A program made the position numbers and the translations under genes. A DNA stretch of 64,000 nucleotides from an uncultured Paracoccaceae bacterium (lineage in GTDB: Bacteria; Pseudomonadota; Alphaproteobacteria; Rhodobacterales; Rhodobacteraceae), in the NCBI GenBank assembly GCA_937916485.1, contig CALFSV010000256.1:46581-110580 (forward strand), given 5' to 3'. The stretch's first letter is position 1. Every line of letters begins with the position of its first letter. Positions 51,684 to 62,993 of the stretch are shown one piece after another. A model generated the notes under the pieces. It made no database searches and was not told the origin of the DNA. It saw nothing but the letters and a program-made list of their open reading frames with translations.

Positions 51684-52775
51684 TTACTTGCCGCGTTTCG
51701 GCGGTCGACCGCTGTGCGAAGCAGGGGCTTTGCCCGCGTAGGAGGCAGGACGGGAGGTGCCATGCGCTTTGGCAGACTTCATCCCGGCACTGCGGGGGCG
51801 GGATGGCTCTGGCCCCGCCCGATCCGGTGTTTTGTCTCCACCAGAGCGAAATGTTTTCATCCCCGCGCTGCGCGGCCTTGGCTTGGCGGGTTGATCGTCG
51901 TCCTGCCAGGTTGCGGCCTGACGTGGCTTGTTGCCTGCTGATTTCACCGGTCTCGTGGCAGGGAGGGATTTCGCCGAAGTCGCGACCGGGCCGCCCGAGG
52001 CGGACGAGGCGCGGCGGCGCTGGGGTTTTGCCCGTTCGTCGAGGCCGAGCTGATCGCGAACGACACGGGATTTCAGTTCTTCAACTTCGCCCGCTTTGAG
52101 GCTTCCTAGCTGGAAGGGGCCGTAGCTGACCCGGATCAGACGGTTCACGGTGACCCCTATCCCCTCCATCGCGCGGCGGATCTCGCGGTTCTTGCCTTCG
52201 CGAAGGGACACCGTCAGCCAGGCATTCGCACCCTGCTGGCGGTCAAAGGTGACGATCATCGGCTGGTATCGGACGCCCTCGACCTCGATCCCCTTGCGAA
52301 GGCGGTCAAGATTGGCTTCGCTGACCGATCCGTTGATGCGGACACGATAGCGGCGCAGCCAGCCGGTTGCGGGAAGCTCGAGCTTGCGCTTGACCTCGCC
52401 ATCATTGGTCAGGATCAATAGCCCTTCAGAGTTGATATCGAGGCGGCCTATGGACATCACGCGGGGCATGTCCTCGGGCAGGGCATCAAAAACGGTCGGG
52501 CGGCCCTTCTCGTCGCGTGCCGTTGTGACTACGCCTGCGGGTTTGTGGTAAAGCCACAGGCGCGGCGGCTCGGGGTCCCCGACTAGGGTGCCGTCGACAC
52601 TGACCCGATCCGAGGGCGCAATGTTGAGGGCAGGGCTGGTGATGACCTTGCCATTCACCCGGACACGACCCTCCGCGATCATGCGTTCGGCATCGCGGCG
52701 CGATGCGATGCCGGCGCGGCTGAGGACCTTGGCGACGCGGTCGCCGGGCGGGGTGCTGGGGGGTGTATCGGTCAT
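51684..52775 (-). CDS. 23S rRNA pseudouridine synthase, RluB-like, with basic repeat tail
   Basis: 363 residues: an S4 domain (RVAKVLSRAGIASRRDAERMIAEGRVRVNG), the RluB/RsuA catalytic domain with the Asp in GRLDINSEGLLILTNDGE, then RLIRVSYGPFQLGSLKAGEVEEL. The last ~100 residues are a Lys/Arg/Ser/Pro-rich tail with two copies of RPRSAGMK, presumed RNA-binding and unfolded. It isomerises a uridine in 23S rRNA. The ATG at 52775 begins MTDTPPSTPPGDRVAK; earlier starts are in unlike sequence. Divergent from tadA. Confidence 0.9.
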   Translation of the reverse strand: MTDTPPSTPPGDRVAKVLSRAGIASRRDAERMIAEGRVRVNGKVITSPALNIAPSDRVSVDGTLVGDPEPPRLWLYHKPAGVVTTARDEKGRPTVFDALPEDMPRVMSIGRLDINSEGLLILTNDGEVKRKLELPATGWLRRYRVRINGSVSEANLDRLRKGIEVEGVRYQPMIVTFDRQQGANAWLTVSLREGKNREIRRAMEGIGVTVNRLIRVSYGPFQLGSLKAGEVEELKSRVVRDQLGLDERAKPQRRRASSASGGPVATSAKSLPATRPVKSAGNKPRQAATWQDDDQPAKPRPRSAGMKTFRSGGDKTPDRAGPEPSRPRSAGMKSAKAHGTSRPASYAGKAPASHSGRPPKRGK

Positions 52776-52839
52776 TTCCTGTCCATAACCACAAATCATG
52801 GGCCTTGCCAGTGGCTGCGAGAGCGGGCCATCTGTCACC

Positions 52840-53295
52840 ATGAGTTTCACCAGCCATATGGCCGCAGCCCTGGCCGAGGCCGAGGCTGCTGGAGGGCGGG
52901 GCGAAGTCCCCGTCGGTGCCGTCATCGTCGGACCGGGCGGCGTGATTGTGGCCAGAGCAGGCAACCGGACGCGCGAGTTGAACGATCCGACGGCCCACGC
53001 GGAGATGCTGGCAATCCGAGCGGCCTGCGCGGCACTAGGGGCGGAACGGCTTCCCGATCACGACCTCTATGTCACGCTCGAACCCTGTCCGATGTGCGCC
53101 TCTGCCATCTCATTCGCCCGGATCAGGCGCTTGTATTACGGCGCATCCGATCCCAAATCCGGAGGCGTGGCGCAGGGCGCCCGCGTCTTCAGTCACGCCC
53201 AGTGCCATCATGTTCCCGAAGTCTACGATGGCATTGGTGAACCGGCGGCGGCAGCATTGTTGCGCGACTTCTTCGAAGCAAAGCGCAGGTCCTGA
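52840..53295 (+). CDS. tadA: tRNA-specific adenosine deaminase
   Basis: 151 residues. Converts A34 to inosine in the tRNA-Arg(ACG) anticodon. Zinc motif HAEMLAI with catalytic Glu and PCPMCASAI with the two Cys ligands. N-terminal MSFTSHMAAALAEAEAA forms the usual first helix, and its start is chosen over one 42 bases upstream. A pair of inverted REP-like elements follows the stop and may end the transcript. Confidence 0.94.
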   Translation: MSFTSHMAAALAEAEAAGGRGEVPVGAVIVGPGGVIVARAGNRTRELNDPTAHAEMLAIRAACAALGAERLPDHDLYVTLEPCPMCASAISFARIRRLYYGASDPKSGGVAQGARVFSHAQCHHVPEVYDGIGEPAAAALLRDFFEAKRRS

Positions 53296-53300
53296 TGATG

Positions 53301-53336
53301 GCCCCTCCGGGGGGAGTATTTTGAACAGAGCGAAGG
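53301..53336 (+). repeat. REP-like element (copy D1), left arm of inverted pair
   Basis: GCCCCTCCGGGGGGAGTATTTTGAACAGAGCGAAG-type element starting six bases after the tadA stop. With copy D2 on the other strand it could form one long hairpin of about 30 pairs. Confidence 0.72.
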
Positions 53337-53353
53337 GGAGACCAAAGATCACC

Positions 53354-53393
53354 TTGCTGCTTCGCTTTGTCAAAAATACTCCCGCCGGAGGCA
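53354..53393 (-). repeat. REP-like element (copy D2), right arm of inverted pair
   Basis: On the minus strand GCCTCCGGCGGGAGTATTTTTGAC then AAAGCGAAGCAGCAAGG. Oriented opposite to D1, 18 bases away, and 65 bases before the dnaG start. The pairing with D1 is imperfect but extensive. Confidence 0.75.
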
Positions 53394-53457
53394 TCCGACC
53401 CCATCAGAGCGCGCAGCCCGTCTCGACTCTGGGCTGCGGTCGTCGGATACTGCCCAC

Positions 53458-55467
53458 ATGAGCTTGCCCCCCGGATTCATCGATGAGTTGCGTGACCGCC
53501 TGAGCCTTGGGCAGGTGGTCGGCCGCAAGGTCATGTGGGACAATCGAAAATCGAACCCCGGCAAGGGCGACTTTTGGGCGCCGTGCCCGTTTCATCAGGA
53601 AAAGTCCGCGTCATTCCACGTGGATGATCAAAAGGGGTTTTATTATTGCTTTGGCTGTCACGCCAAGGGGGACGCGTTTTCGTTCGTTCGTGAAACCGAG
53701 AATGTCGGGTTCATGGAGGCGGTCGAGATTCTGGCCCGAGAGGCCGGGATGCCGGTACCCGAACGCGATCCAAGGGCGCAGCAGGTCGCCGACCGTCGCA
53801 CCCAGCTTTCGGCGGTCATGGAGCAGGCGGTCCAGCATTTCAGGCTCCAACTCCACTCGGCTGCTGCAAGCGAGGCCCGGGACTATCTTGCACGTCGCGG
53901 TTTGGACGAGGCGGCCCAGTCCCGTTGGGAGATCGGATTCGCGCCTGACATCCGCCAAGGCCTTTTCCGCGCCCTGAGTGACAAGGGCGTTTCGCCGGAT
54001 CTGATCGTCGAGGCGGGCCTGTGTGCCCGGCCTGATGATGGGGGCCAGCCCTATGACCGATTTCGCGGCCGCATCATCTTTCCCATACGGGATGGCCGGG
54101 GCCGCGCCATCGCTTTGGGCGGACGGGCGATGGACCCGAATGCCCGGGCCAAATACCTCAACTCGCCCGAAACGCCGCTGTTCGACAAGGGGCGCAATCT
54201 TTACAACCAGAAGCCCGCCCGGGAAGCGGCAGGCAAGGGGGCGACCCTGATTGTGGCCGAGGGGTACATGGACACCATCGCCCTGTCAGAGGCGGGGTTT
54301 CCGTCGACCGTTGCCCCCCTTGGCACCGCCATTACCGCAGAGCAGCTCCACCTGATGTGGCGCATTTCGCCCGAACCCATCATTGCGCTGGATGGGGATA
54401 CTGCCGGTCTGCGGGCGGCGATGCGGGTCATTGACCTTGCCTTGCCCTTGCTGGAATCGGGCAAATCTCTGCGCTTTGCCCTGATGCCGGCCGGGATGGA
54501 CCCTGACGATGTGATCCGGTCCAAGGGTGCTGGCGCCATGCGGGCGATCCTGGAGGGTGCCCTCCCCCTTGTTCAGTTGCTGTGGCGCCGCGAGACGGAA
54601 GGCAAGGTTTTTGACAGCCCCGAACGCAAGGCCGCCCTCGACAAAGTCCTGCGCGAGGCGATCCGGGTGATCCCTGATCCCTCCCTGAAGGGACACTACG
54701 GGGAAGAGTTGAAGGCCCTGCGTTGGGAGCTGTTCGGGACCCGCCGTGCTGGACCATCCTCGGGAAAGAGCGCAAGCCTGAACGGGGGCCGAAGCGGAGG
54801 CCGGAGCGGGGGGCGGGCCTGGTCCGCGGCACCTGCCCCCTTTGGCCAAGCCAGCGCTGTCACCGCCCGGGCCAAGGCCTCGGCCTTTGTGTCGGCTGCT
54901 GAAGGGATCGAAGACCATCTGCGCGAACAGGTCATCCTTGCTACCCTGATCCTCAACCCCGACGTCTTGCCCGGTTTTGAGGGCCAGTTGGAACAGATGG
55001 AGTCGTCCGATCCGGTCCATAATGCCTTGCGTGACGCTATTCTGAGACATATTGGGGCCCCTGACTTCAGGGCTGCCCTGAGTGCGGAGATTGGGCCCGA
55101 GCCGCTTGAAAACCTCTTTGCGGAACGCCATGTGTCGATTGCGCCTGCAATTCGCCAGCCGGGCCGCCCGGACGTCGCACGCATGTGCCTGGCCGAGGAG
55201 TTGGCCAAGCTGAATGCCCGCAGGGGACATGCCCGCGAACTGGAGGAGGCCATGGAGGACCTTGCTGGTATGCCCGACGAAGGCCTGACATGGCGGTTGC
55301 AGCAATCCGCCATTGCGGTTGACCGCGCCGGTCGGGGCGACAATGAGGACCGGACCGAGTATGAGACCGGACAGAACGGAGCCCGGATGCGTCGCGACGA
55401 ACGAAGCGCTTTTGACGATATTTTGGGAACCATCGACTTTGCAAAGGGCGGTCGCAGCTCTAAATGA
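53458..55467 (+). CDS. dnaG: DNA primase
   Basis: 669 residues, the usual alphaproteobacterial size. Makes RNA primers at the fork. The N-terminal CHC2 zinc finger (CPFHQEKSASFHVDDQKGFYYCFGCHAKGD), the TOPRIM-type core (VAEGYMDTIALSEAGF, with acidic metal ligands) and the C-terminal helicase-binding region are present. A long Gly/Ser/Arg-rich linker (SLNGGRSGGRSGGRAWS) joins the core to the C-terminal part. The order tadA-dnaG-rpoD is the common macromolecular synthesis arrangement. ATG 53458 begins the family N-terminus. Confidence 0.97.
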   Translation: MSLPPGFIDELRDRLSLGQVVGRKVMWDNRKSNPGKGDFWAPCPFHQEKSASFHVDDQKGFYYCFGCHAKGDAFSFVRETENVGFMEAVEILAREAGMPVPERDPRAQQVADRRTQLSAVMEQAVQHFRLQLHSAAASEARDYLARRGLDEAAQSRWEIGFAPDIRQGLFRALSDKGVSPDLIVEAGLCARPDDGGQPYDRFRGRIIFPIRDGRGRAIALGGRAMDPNARAKYLNSPETPLFDKGRNLYNQKPAREAAGKGATLIVAEGYMDTIALSEAGFPSTVAPLGTAITAEQLHLMWRISPEPIIALDGDTAGLRAAMRVIDLALPLLESGKSLRFALMPAGMDPDDVIRSKGAGAMRAILEGALPLVQLLWRRETEGKVFDSPERKAALDKVLREAIRVIPDPSLKGHYGEELKALRWELFGTRRAGPSSGKSASLNGGRSGGRSGGRAWSAAPAPFGQASAVTARAKASAFVSAAEGIEDHLREQVILATLILNPDVLPGFEGQLEQMESSDPVHNALRDAILRHIGAPDFRAALSAEIGPEPLENLFAERHVSIAPAIRQPGRPDVARMCLAEELAKLNARRGHARELEEAMEDLAGMPDEGLTWRLQQSAIAVDRAGRGDNEDRTEYETGQNGARMRRDERSAFDDILGTIDFAKGGRSSK

Positions 55468-55583
55468 CCAAGGTGATTCCGCTGCTACTGCAACATATGG
55501 CAGAGAATCGCTTTTAGGCAGGTTGCGAATCACCGACCGGACGGATTGATTCGTTTTAGAGACGCGACGGCGAATCACCTTGG
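55468..55583 (+). promoter_or_regulatory. rpoD upstream region bracketed by a 12-bp inverted repeat
   Basis: CCAAGGTGATTC (55468-55479) and GAATCACCTTGG (55572-55583) are exact reverse complements. A further GCGAATCACC copy lies near 55525. The gap between dnaG and rpoD is only 140 bases; the repeat could shape a leader RNA or mark a regulator site. Confidence 0.5.
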
Positions 55584-55607
55584 ACGATACTGGAGCAGGA
55601 GCCCCAC

Positions 55608-57602
<1,995 letters not shown>

Positions 57603-57684
57603 GCGTATGATCGGCGGCTCCTTTCTGGGGTCGCCGTTCATGCCTAAGCTTTGACCTAGGGAAACCGACTTTTGGGGGCAGGCC

Positions 57685-59252
57685 ATGCTGGACAAGGCGA
57701 AAGCTCTGGCGAAAGCGGGCCGGTTTGCCGAAGCAGACCAGCTATTTGACAAGCTGGTCCAGCAAAAACCCAAGAACGCCGTTGTCCTGGCCGAAGCCGT
57801 TCGGTTTCAGAACCGCTATACCCGAAGGTTCGGCAAAGCCTTGTTGTTGTCCGAGCGTCTCTTGACGCTCAAGCCGAAGGCAGCGGAAAGCTTTGTCCTG
57901 TTGGCAGAAAGCTCTCTTAACTGTCAAAGGCTTGCCCAGGCCAGGGATCATGCTGCGGCGGCCCTGCACATCGCCCCCGACAATCCCGATGCCTTGTTCA
58001 TCGCCGCAGCTGTTGACATGGCGCTGAACCGCCATGACGAGGCCCTGGAAAAGATTGAACAGGCCCTGCGCCAGCAGCCCGATCACCTGCCGTCGCGCAT
58101 TCAACTTGCACGGGCCCTGCGGGCGTCGGGGATATGGCCCGGGCCGAGACCCTGACAAGGGAGCTGCTGGTAGAGCATCCAAACAACGCCTCTCTCCTTC
58201 CGCTTCTGTTCAGCGTGGCCAAGATAGAGCGGTCAGATCCCGAAGTGGAACGATTGACCGACACGATCCTGCCAGCGTTGCGCAAGATAGGCGGGCAGGA
58301 CTATGCGGATGCCCTGCGCCTGCTGGCTAAGGCCCAGGTGGATTTCGGAGAGGACGAGGCCGCTTTCCTGACGACGGTCGAGGCAAAGGCCGCCGCCCCG
58401 ATGAAGCGTGATGTCGACGGATATGCCGCTTTTGTCGAGGCCCTCTGCTCTCAGACACACAAGCAGTCGTTTGAAGACGGGGGCGGGGATCCAAGCGAAC
58501 GCCCCTTGCTGATCGTGGGCATGCCCCGCAGCGGGTCGACCCTGTTGGAACAGATGCTGACACGGCATTCCAAGGTGGAAAGCGTTGGGGAAAGCCCGGC
58601 GCTGCATCTGATCAGCCAGAGCCTTCGCCTCCGGACGCATAGCGGCGCGGATATGATCAAGGCTATCCGAGAGATGCCCGCCACAGCGGCCAACAGCCTT
58701 GCCCAACGCTATCTTGGGGATACCGCACCAAGCCAGGCCGAGACCGCCGTGGTGATTGACAAATCGTTGCACAATTTTGAGCTTTTGGGGCTTTTTGCCA
58801 AATTCCTGCCAAGGGCTAGGGTCATCCACATGCTGCGGGACCCGCTGGATACCTGCGTGTCGTGCTTTATCCAGCAGCTTTCGCCCTGGCACAGCTATAC
58901 GCAGGATCTGCACCTGCTGGGCCGGGCCTATATGCAGCATCGACAGGTCATGGACCACTGGGCAGACGTCCTTCCCAACCCCATCCTGACGCTGCGCTAC
59001 GAAGACCTTGTGTCCGAACCCGAGGCCACACTGGGCCGGGCGCTGGATTTCGCGGGACTTGAGTGGGAGACGGCCTGCCTCGACTTCCAATCCAGCGCAA
59101 ATCGCAGCAAAACCCTGTCCGCTCATCAGGTGCGCCAGCCCCTCTATGCATCGTCGATAAGGCGTTGGGAACGTTACGAAAAGTTCCTTGGTCCGCTCAA
59201 GGCCGAACTGGGCCCGCTTTACCCGGATGGTTGGACCGAGTCCTATCGGTAA
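57685..59252 (+). pseudogene. TPR-sulfotransferase gene split by a single-base frameshift
   Basis: The first part (57685-58155) codes for tetratricopeptide repeats (AKALAKAGRFAEADQLFDKLVQQKPKN, ALHIAPDNPDALFIAAAV). The second (58134-59252, other frame) continues the TPR and then has a sulfotransferase: 5'-PSB LLIVGMPRSGSTLLEQM, 3'-phosphate site RVIHMLRDPLDTCVS. The phrase LARALRASG ends in one frame and DMARAETLTRELL begins in the other; adding one G to GGGG at 58128-58131 restores one frame. So the intact gene would be a fused TPR-sulfotransferase of about 520 residues. Confidence 0.8.
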
Positions 59253-59359
59253 CAACATCAAGCGTTAAGATTTGGGGTCTACCCAAATCCTAGAGGCTTT
59301 CCTATAGTGCTGGCCATAAGTGGGGAAAACCCACACAAGGCAGAGACGAGGACAGGACC

Positions 59360-59827
59360 ATGCGTTGCCCCTTTTGCGGAAACGTCGATACACAAGTTAA
59401 AGACTCACGTCCCGCCGAGGACCACGTCGCCATTCGGCGGCGCCGGTTTTGTCCGGCCTGCGGGGGACGCTTTACCACCTACGAGCGGGTGCAGTTGCGT
59501 GATCTGGTTGTCATCAAATCTAACGGTCGCCGCGAGGACTTTGACAGGGACAAGTTGGAACGCTCGATCCGCATAGCCCTGCAAAAGCGCCCGGTCGAGC
59601 CTGAGCGTATGGACCAGATGATCTCGGGGATAGTGCGCCGGTTGGAATCGTTGGGAGAGACGGACATCAACTCGAACCAGATCGGTGAGATTGTGATGGA
59701 AAGCCTCGCCCGGATCGACACGGTGGCCTATGTCCGTTTTGCCAGCGTCTACATGAACTTTCAGGCGGTTGGCGACTTTGACAAGTTCATGGACGATCTA
59801 CGGCCAGGTCCCAAGTCAGAGCTGTGA
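59360..59827 (+). CDS. nrdR: NrdR transcriptional repressor
   Basis: 155 residues. N-terminal zinc ribbon (CPFCG...CPACGG) with the RRRRFC segment, followed by an ATP-cone domain ([29 protein letters not shown]). Represses ribonucleotide reductase genes when dATP is high. The stop codon overlaps the GTG start of ribD, a common nrdR-ribD pairing in alphaproteobacteria. Confidence 0.96.
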   Translation: MRCPFCGNVDTQVKDSRPAEDHVAIRRRRFCPACGGRFTTYERVQLRDLVVIKSNGRREDFDRDKLERSIRIALQKRPVEPERMDQMISGIVRRLESLGETDINSNQIGEIVMESLARIDTVAYVRFASVYMNFQAVGDFDKFMDDLRPGPKSEL

Positions 59828-60921
59828 TCCAGGACGCAGACCGTCGCTATATGGCGCTGGCCCTTAGTCTGGGCCGGCGAGGTATGGGACAGGTCGGCCC
59901 TTGGCCGTCGGTTGGCTGCGTGATCGTGAAGGATGGGCGCATCGTCGGCCGTGGCCGCAGCGATGCTGTCCTTGTCCAGCATGCCGAGGTGGGCGCCCTG
60001 CAACAGGCAGGTGCTGCAGCCAAAGGTGCTACGGCCTATGTCACGCTTGAGCCCTGTTCACATCAAGGCAGGACGCCGCCCTGCGCGAATGCCCTGATCG
60101 ACGCGGGCGTCGCCCGGGTAGTGGTTGCAACTGGCGATCCCAATCCGTTGGTCGTGGGCGAAGGACTGGCCCGGTTGCGTGCGGCGGGCGTCATCGTGGA
60201 TCTGGGGTGTCTGGAAGACGCGGCACGGGACGATCATGCAGGCTTTCTGCTGGTCCAGACCGATGGCCGCCCCTTTGTCACATTGAAGCTTGCCATGAGT
60301 CTGGATGGGCGCATCGCAACGGCGACCGGCGAAAGCAAATGGATCACCGGTCCCGAGGCGCGGCGCGCTGTCCACGCCTTGCGCGCGCGCCATGACGCGG
60401 TGATGGTCGGGGCCGGGACCGCCCGCGAGGACGATCCGATGCTGACCGTCCGCGACATGGGTGCGGTGCGCCAGCCGGTCCGCGTTGTCGTCTCGCGCCG
60501 TCTGGATTTGCCCGTCGATAGCGCATTGGTCCGAACGGCGGACACAGTGCCACTGTGGCTTTGCCACGATGCGGGGTTGGACGCGAAGGTCGTTGCGAAA
60601 TGGTCGGCCCTTGGGGCGACCTGTTTGCCCTGCGACGTCTATGGCCGTCAGGTCACCCCGTCCTCGGTCTTGCGCCAATTGGCGGCCAAAGGGGTCACAA
60701 GGGTCTTTTGCGAAGGCGGTGGGGGCCTGGCCAGTTCCCTGCTGGGTGCCGGTCTTGTCGATGAGCTGATCGTGTTCGCTGCCGGGACCATTATCGGGGC
60801 CGAGGGGACGCCGGGCGTCGCTGCCATGGGGCTAGACCGATTGTCGGATGCCCCCCGGTTTCAGCTTGCCGAAACTCGGGCGGTTGGGGCTGACACGCTG
60901 CAACGTTGGCGGCGTCGTTAG
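59824..60921 (+). CDS. ribD: Riboflavin biosynthesis bifunctional protein RibD
   Basis: 365 residues. N-terminal deaminase (zinc site HAEVGAL and [15 protein letters not shown]) and C-terminal reductase ([35 protein letters not shown]). It does two steps of riboflavin synthesis from the GTP-derived pyrimidine. Starts at GTG (59824) overlapping the TGA of nrdR (GTGA); an ATG at 59851 is less likely. The gene ends 35 bases from the convergent capsule gene. Confidence 0.95.
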   Translation: MIQDADRRYMALALSLGRRGMGQVGPWPSVGCVIVKDGRIVGRGRSDAVLVQHAEVGALQQAGAAAKGATAYVTLEPCSHQGRTPPCANALIDAGVARVVVATGDPNPLVVGEGLARLRAAGVIVDLGCLEDAARDDHAGFLLVQTDGRPFVTLKLAMSLDGRIATATGESKWITGPEARRAVHALRARHDAVMVGAGTAREDDPMLTVRDMGAVRQPVRVVVSRRLDLPVDSALVRTADTVPLWLCHDAGLDAKVVAKWSALGATCLPCDVYGRQVTPSSVLRQLAAKGVTRVFCEGGGGLASSLLGAGLVDELIVFAAGTIIGAEGTPGVAAMGLDRLSDAPRFQLAETRAVGADTLQRWRRR

Positions 60922-60955
60922 GCCATCACTGGGGCTGCATGGCGCGACGGAATTG

Positions 60956-62989
60956 TTAACGCCACAGGCTGGCGCGGCTGGCAAAGACGCCCTGCACTTT
61001 GGCAAGAGCGCGATTGACCCGGCCGGGATGGGGGATCTGGCCCTTGGCGAGCCGCTCAACAACCACTTCGACGGGACAGGGCCGGTTTGTGACCGGGTCA
61101 AAGTATCGGGGGTAGGCGATCAGGGTTGCATAGGCCAGGGCGACGACATCGGGCAGGGCCTCCCGGCGAAGCAGAGGCATACCCCTGTCTTCGGTCAGGC
61201 CCCAGCCGGCGTAAAAGGGCTGGCCCAGGCAGGTGACCTTCTTTTGGCGCAAGAGGGCCTCGAACCCGATGGCAGAGGTCATCGTCCAGACCTCCTCTAC
61301 AGCGTCCAGCGCTTTGACTGGATCGGTTGCGGTCAGGACCACATCTGCAATCTGATCGGCATCCGGGACCGCACCGGGCCGCAACCCAGCCTCGACGTCG
61401 GGGTGTGGCTTGTAAAGAATGATTGCAGCAGGATTTGCCGACCGGGCCGCAGTCAGAAGCCCCCGGTTCGTGCTGATGTCACCGGTGCCAAGCCGGATAG
61501 AGGCATCGTCCTCGACCTGTCCCGGTACCAGAATGCGCCGTCCTTTAGGCAAATCGGGCGGCATTTCTCCGCCAAGATTGTATTTGCTAAGACCAAGGGA
61601 AAGCAGCTTGCCAATCAACGCCTCGGCTCGGGCGCGCTCAGGTGCAGATAGCTTGCAGGCGGCAATTATATGCTGTTCGAGCCGGCTTTCTCGGGTGGGG
61701 TCATAGTAGATCCCAAGATCATCGCAGACGAGGCTAAGGGGCGGGACGAGATCCGCCCCCAATCCGCGCGAGCGCAGAAAGCCGTCCTCGACCCGCACGA
61801 CGCCTGCCGCATCGAGGGCCTCGTTCGTCTTGCCTGCCCAAACCATGATCCTGCGACCGGTCTTATCGGCCAGGGCGACGGCGGCCTCTGGTTCGGCGAA
61901 AACCACCTTTTCATACTGGCCAAAAACCCGCTGGATGGGTGCACGCTTCCACAATCGCATGCCTGTTGCGACCCAACCCATGTGATCCCCGCGCCAGGCC
62001 CGCGTTTCAGCCTCGAGCGTCGCGATGGCGTCTTCCAACTGACATAGCCTGTCGCGATAGGGATCATACCAGGTGGGGTAGAGGATCATTGCGGCGGCAA
62101 AGAGTTGGGCTGCCGTCAGCTTGCGGCGGCGGCGGTCGAGGGGCATCCGGTCATCGCTTAGCCCCCATCCGGCATAAAAGGGCTGGCCGAACAGGACCGG
62201 ACGATGGCCGGCGAGGATCGCCTCGAATCCCAGCTGCGACGAGACCGCGTAGACCCCAACCGCGCCCTCCATCAACCGCCAGGGCGAGACGGGCGTGTCC
62301 AGGAACGCCATGTTCGGCCCAAGGTCTTCTGGTCGGAAATGGCCCTTTCGGTGACCCTGCATCGTCTCGGGGTGGGACTTGATCAGGATCCGAGCGCGGG
62401 GATGTTCTTCGCGGGCGACGAATAACATCTCGCGAAAGGTGTTGCGGTTGGCGCGGCTGGCTGTAACGGAGGCGTCGCTCTCAGTCTGGTCGATGACAAG
62501 GACATAGCCCGGTTCGGGAACCTCAGCCCCGGCCAAAAAGGCCGAGTACTTGGACAGATGGCTTTTTTGCAGACGATCAATGGCCGCCCTGGCGCGATTC
62601 AGAAGGACCGTGTCGTCGAGCTCGGCTGTCGCCAACAGCACCTCAAGATCGGAGGGCTGGGCCGGATCAAAGTGGACCCCTCGGGTGTCCAGATGAAGGC
62701 CAATGGGCGGCTCGCCATCCCGGCCGGGCAGGACAGAGCGCAGAAAGGCGTCCTCGACCCGCAAGATAGGGGTTTGGGTATGGGCGGCGACAGCCTCGCC
62801 CCGCGGGCTGGTCGGGCTTTGGCCCCAAACGCCGACCATGTCCTGCGGGCTGGGTTTGCCTAAGCGGATGTCATAGCCCGAAAGCTCCAGCACCCGCCGG
62901 ATGCGTCGTTGGGTCAGAAACCCGCCGTTGTAGACAAAAAGCCGCCGCGGGGTTCCTCCCGCGGCGGCCGTTTCGATTGTCTGCGACAC
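60956..62989 (-). CDS. kpsC: Capsule polysaccharide Kdo-transferase KpsC
   Basis: 677 residues with two homologous halves, each ending in a QPFYAGWGL motif (about residues 260 and 595). In KpsC the two domains (GT99- and GT107-type) build the beta-Kdo linker on a phosphatidylglycerol primer for capsule attached to the outer membrane. No signal peptide; it is peripheral to the inner membrane. Starts four bases after the export gene on the same strand. Confidence 0.9.
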   Translation of the reverse strand: MSQTIETAAAGGTPRRLFVYNGGFLTQRRIRRVLELSGYDIRLGKPSPQDMVGVWGQSPTSPRGEAVAAHTQTPILRVEDAFLRSVLPGRDGEPPIGLHLDTRGVHFDPAQPSDLEVLLATAELDDTVLLNRARAAIDRLQKSHLSKYSAFLAGAEVPEPGYVLVIDQTESDASVTASRANRNTFREMLFVAREEHPRARILIKSHPETMQGHRKGHFRPEDLGPNMAFLDTPVSPWRLMEGAVGVYAVSSQLGFEAILAGHRPVLFGQPFYAGWGLSDDRMPLDRRRRKLTAAQLFAAAMILYPTWYDPYRDRLCQLEDAIATLEAETRAWRGDHMGWVATGMRLWKRAPIQRVFGQYEKVVFAEPEAAVALADKTGRRIMVWAGKTNEALDAAGVVRVEDGFLRSRGLGADLVPPLSLVCDDLGIYYDPTRESRLEQHIIAACKLSAPERARAEALIGKLLSLGLSKYNLGGEMPPDLPKGRRILVPGQVEDDASIRLGTGDISTNRGLLTAARSANPAAIILYKPHPDVEAGLRPGAVPDADQIADVVLTATDPVKALDAVEEVWTMTSAIGFEALLRQKKVTCLGQPFYAGWGLTEDRGMPLLRREALPDVVALAYATLIAYPRYFDPVTNRPCPVEVVVERLAKGQIPHPGRVNRALAKVQGVFASRASLWR

Positions 62990-62993
62990 GTCG

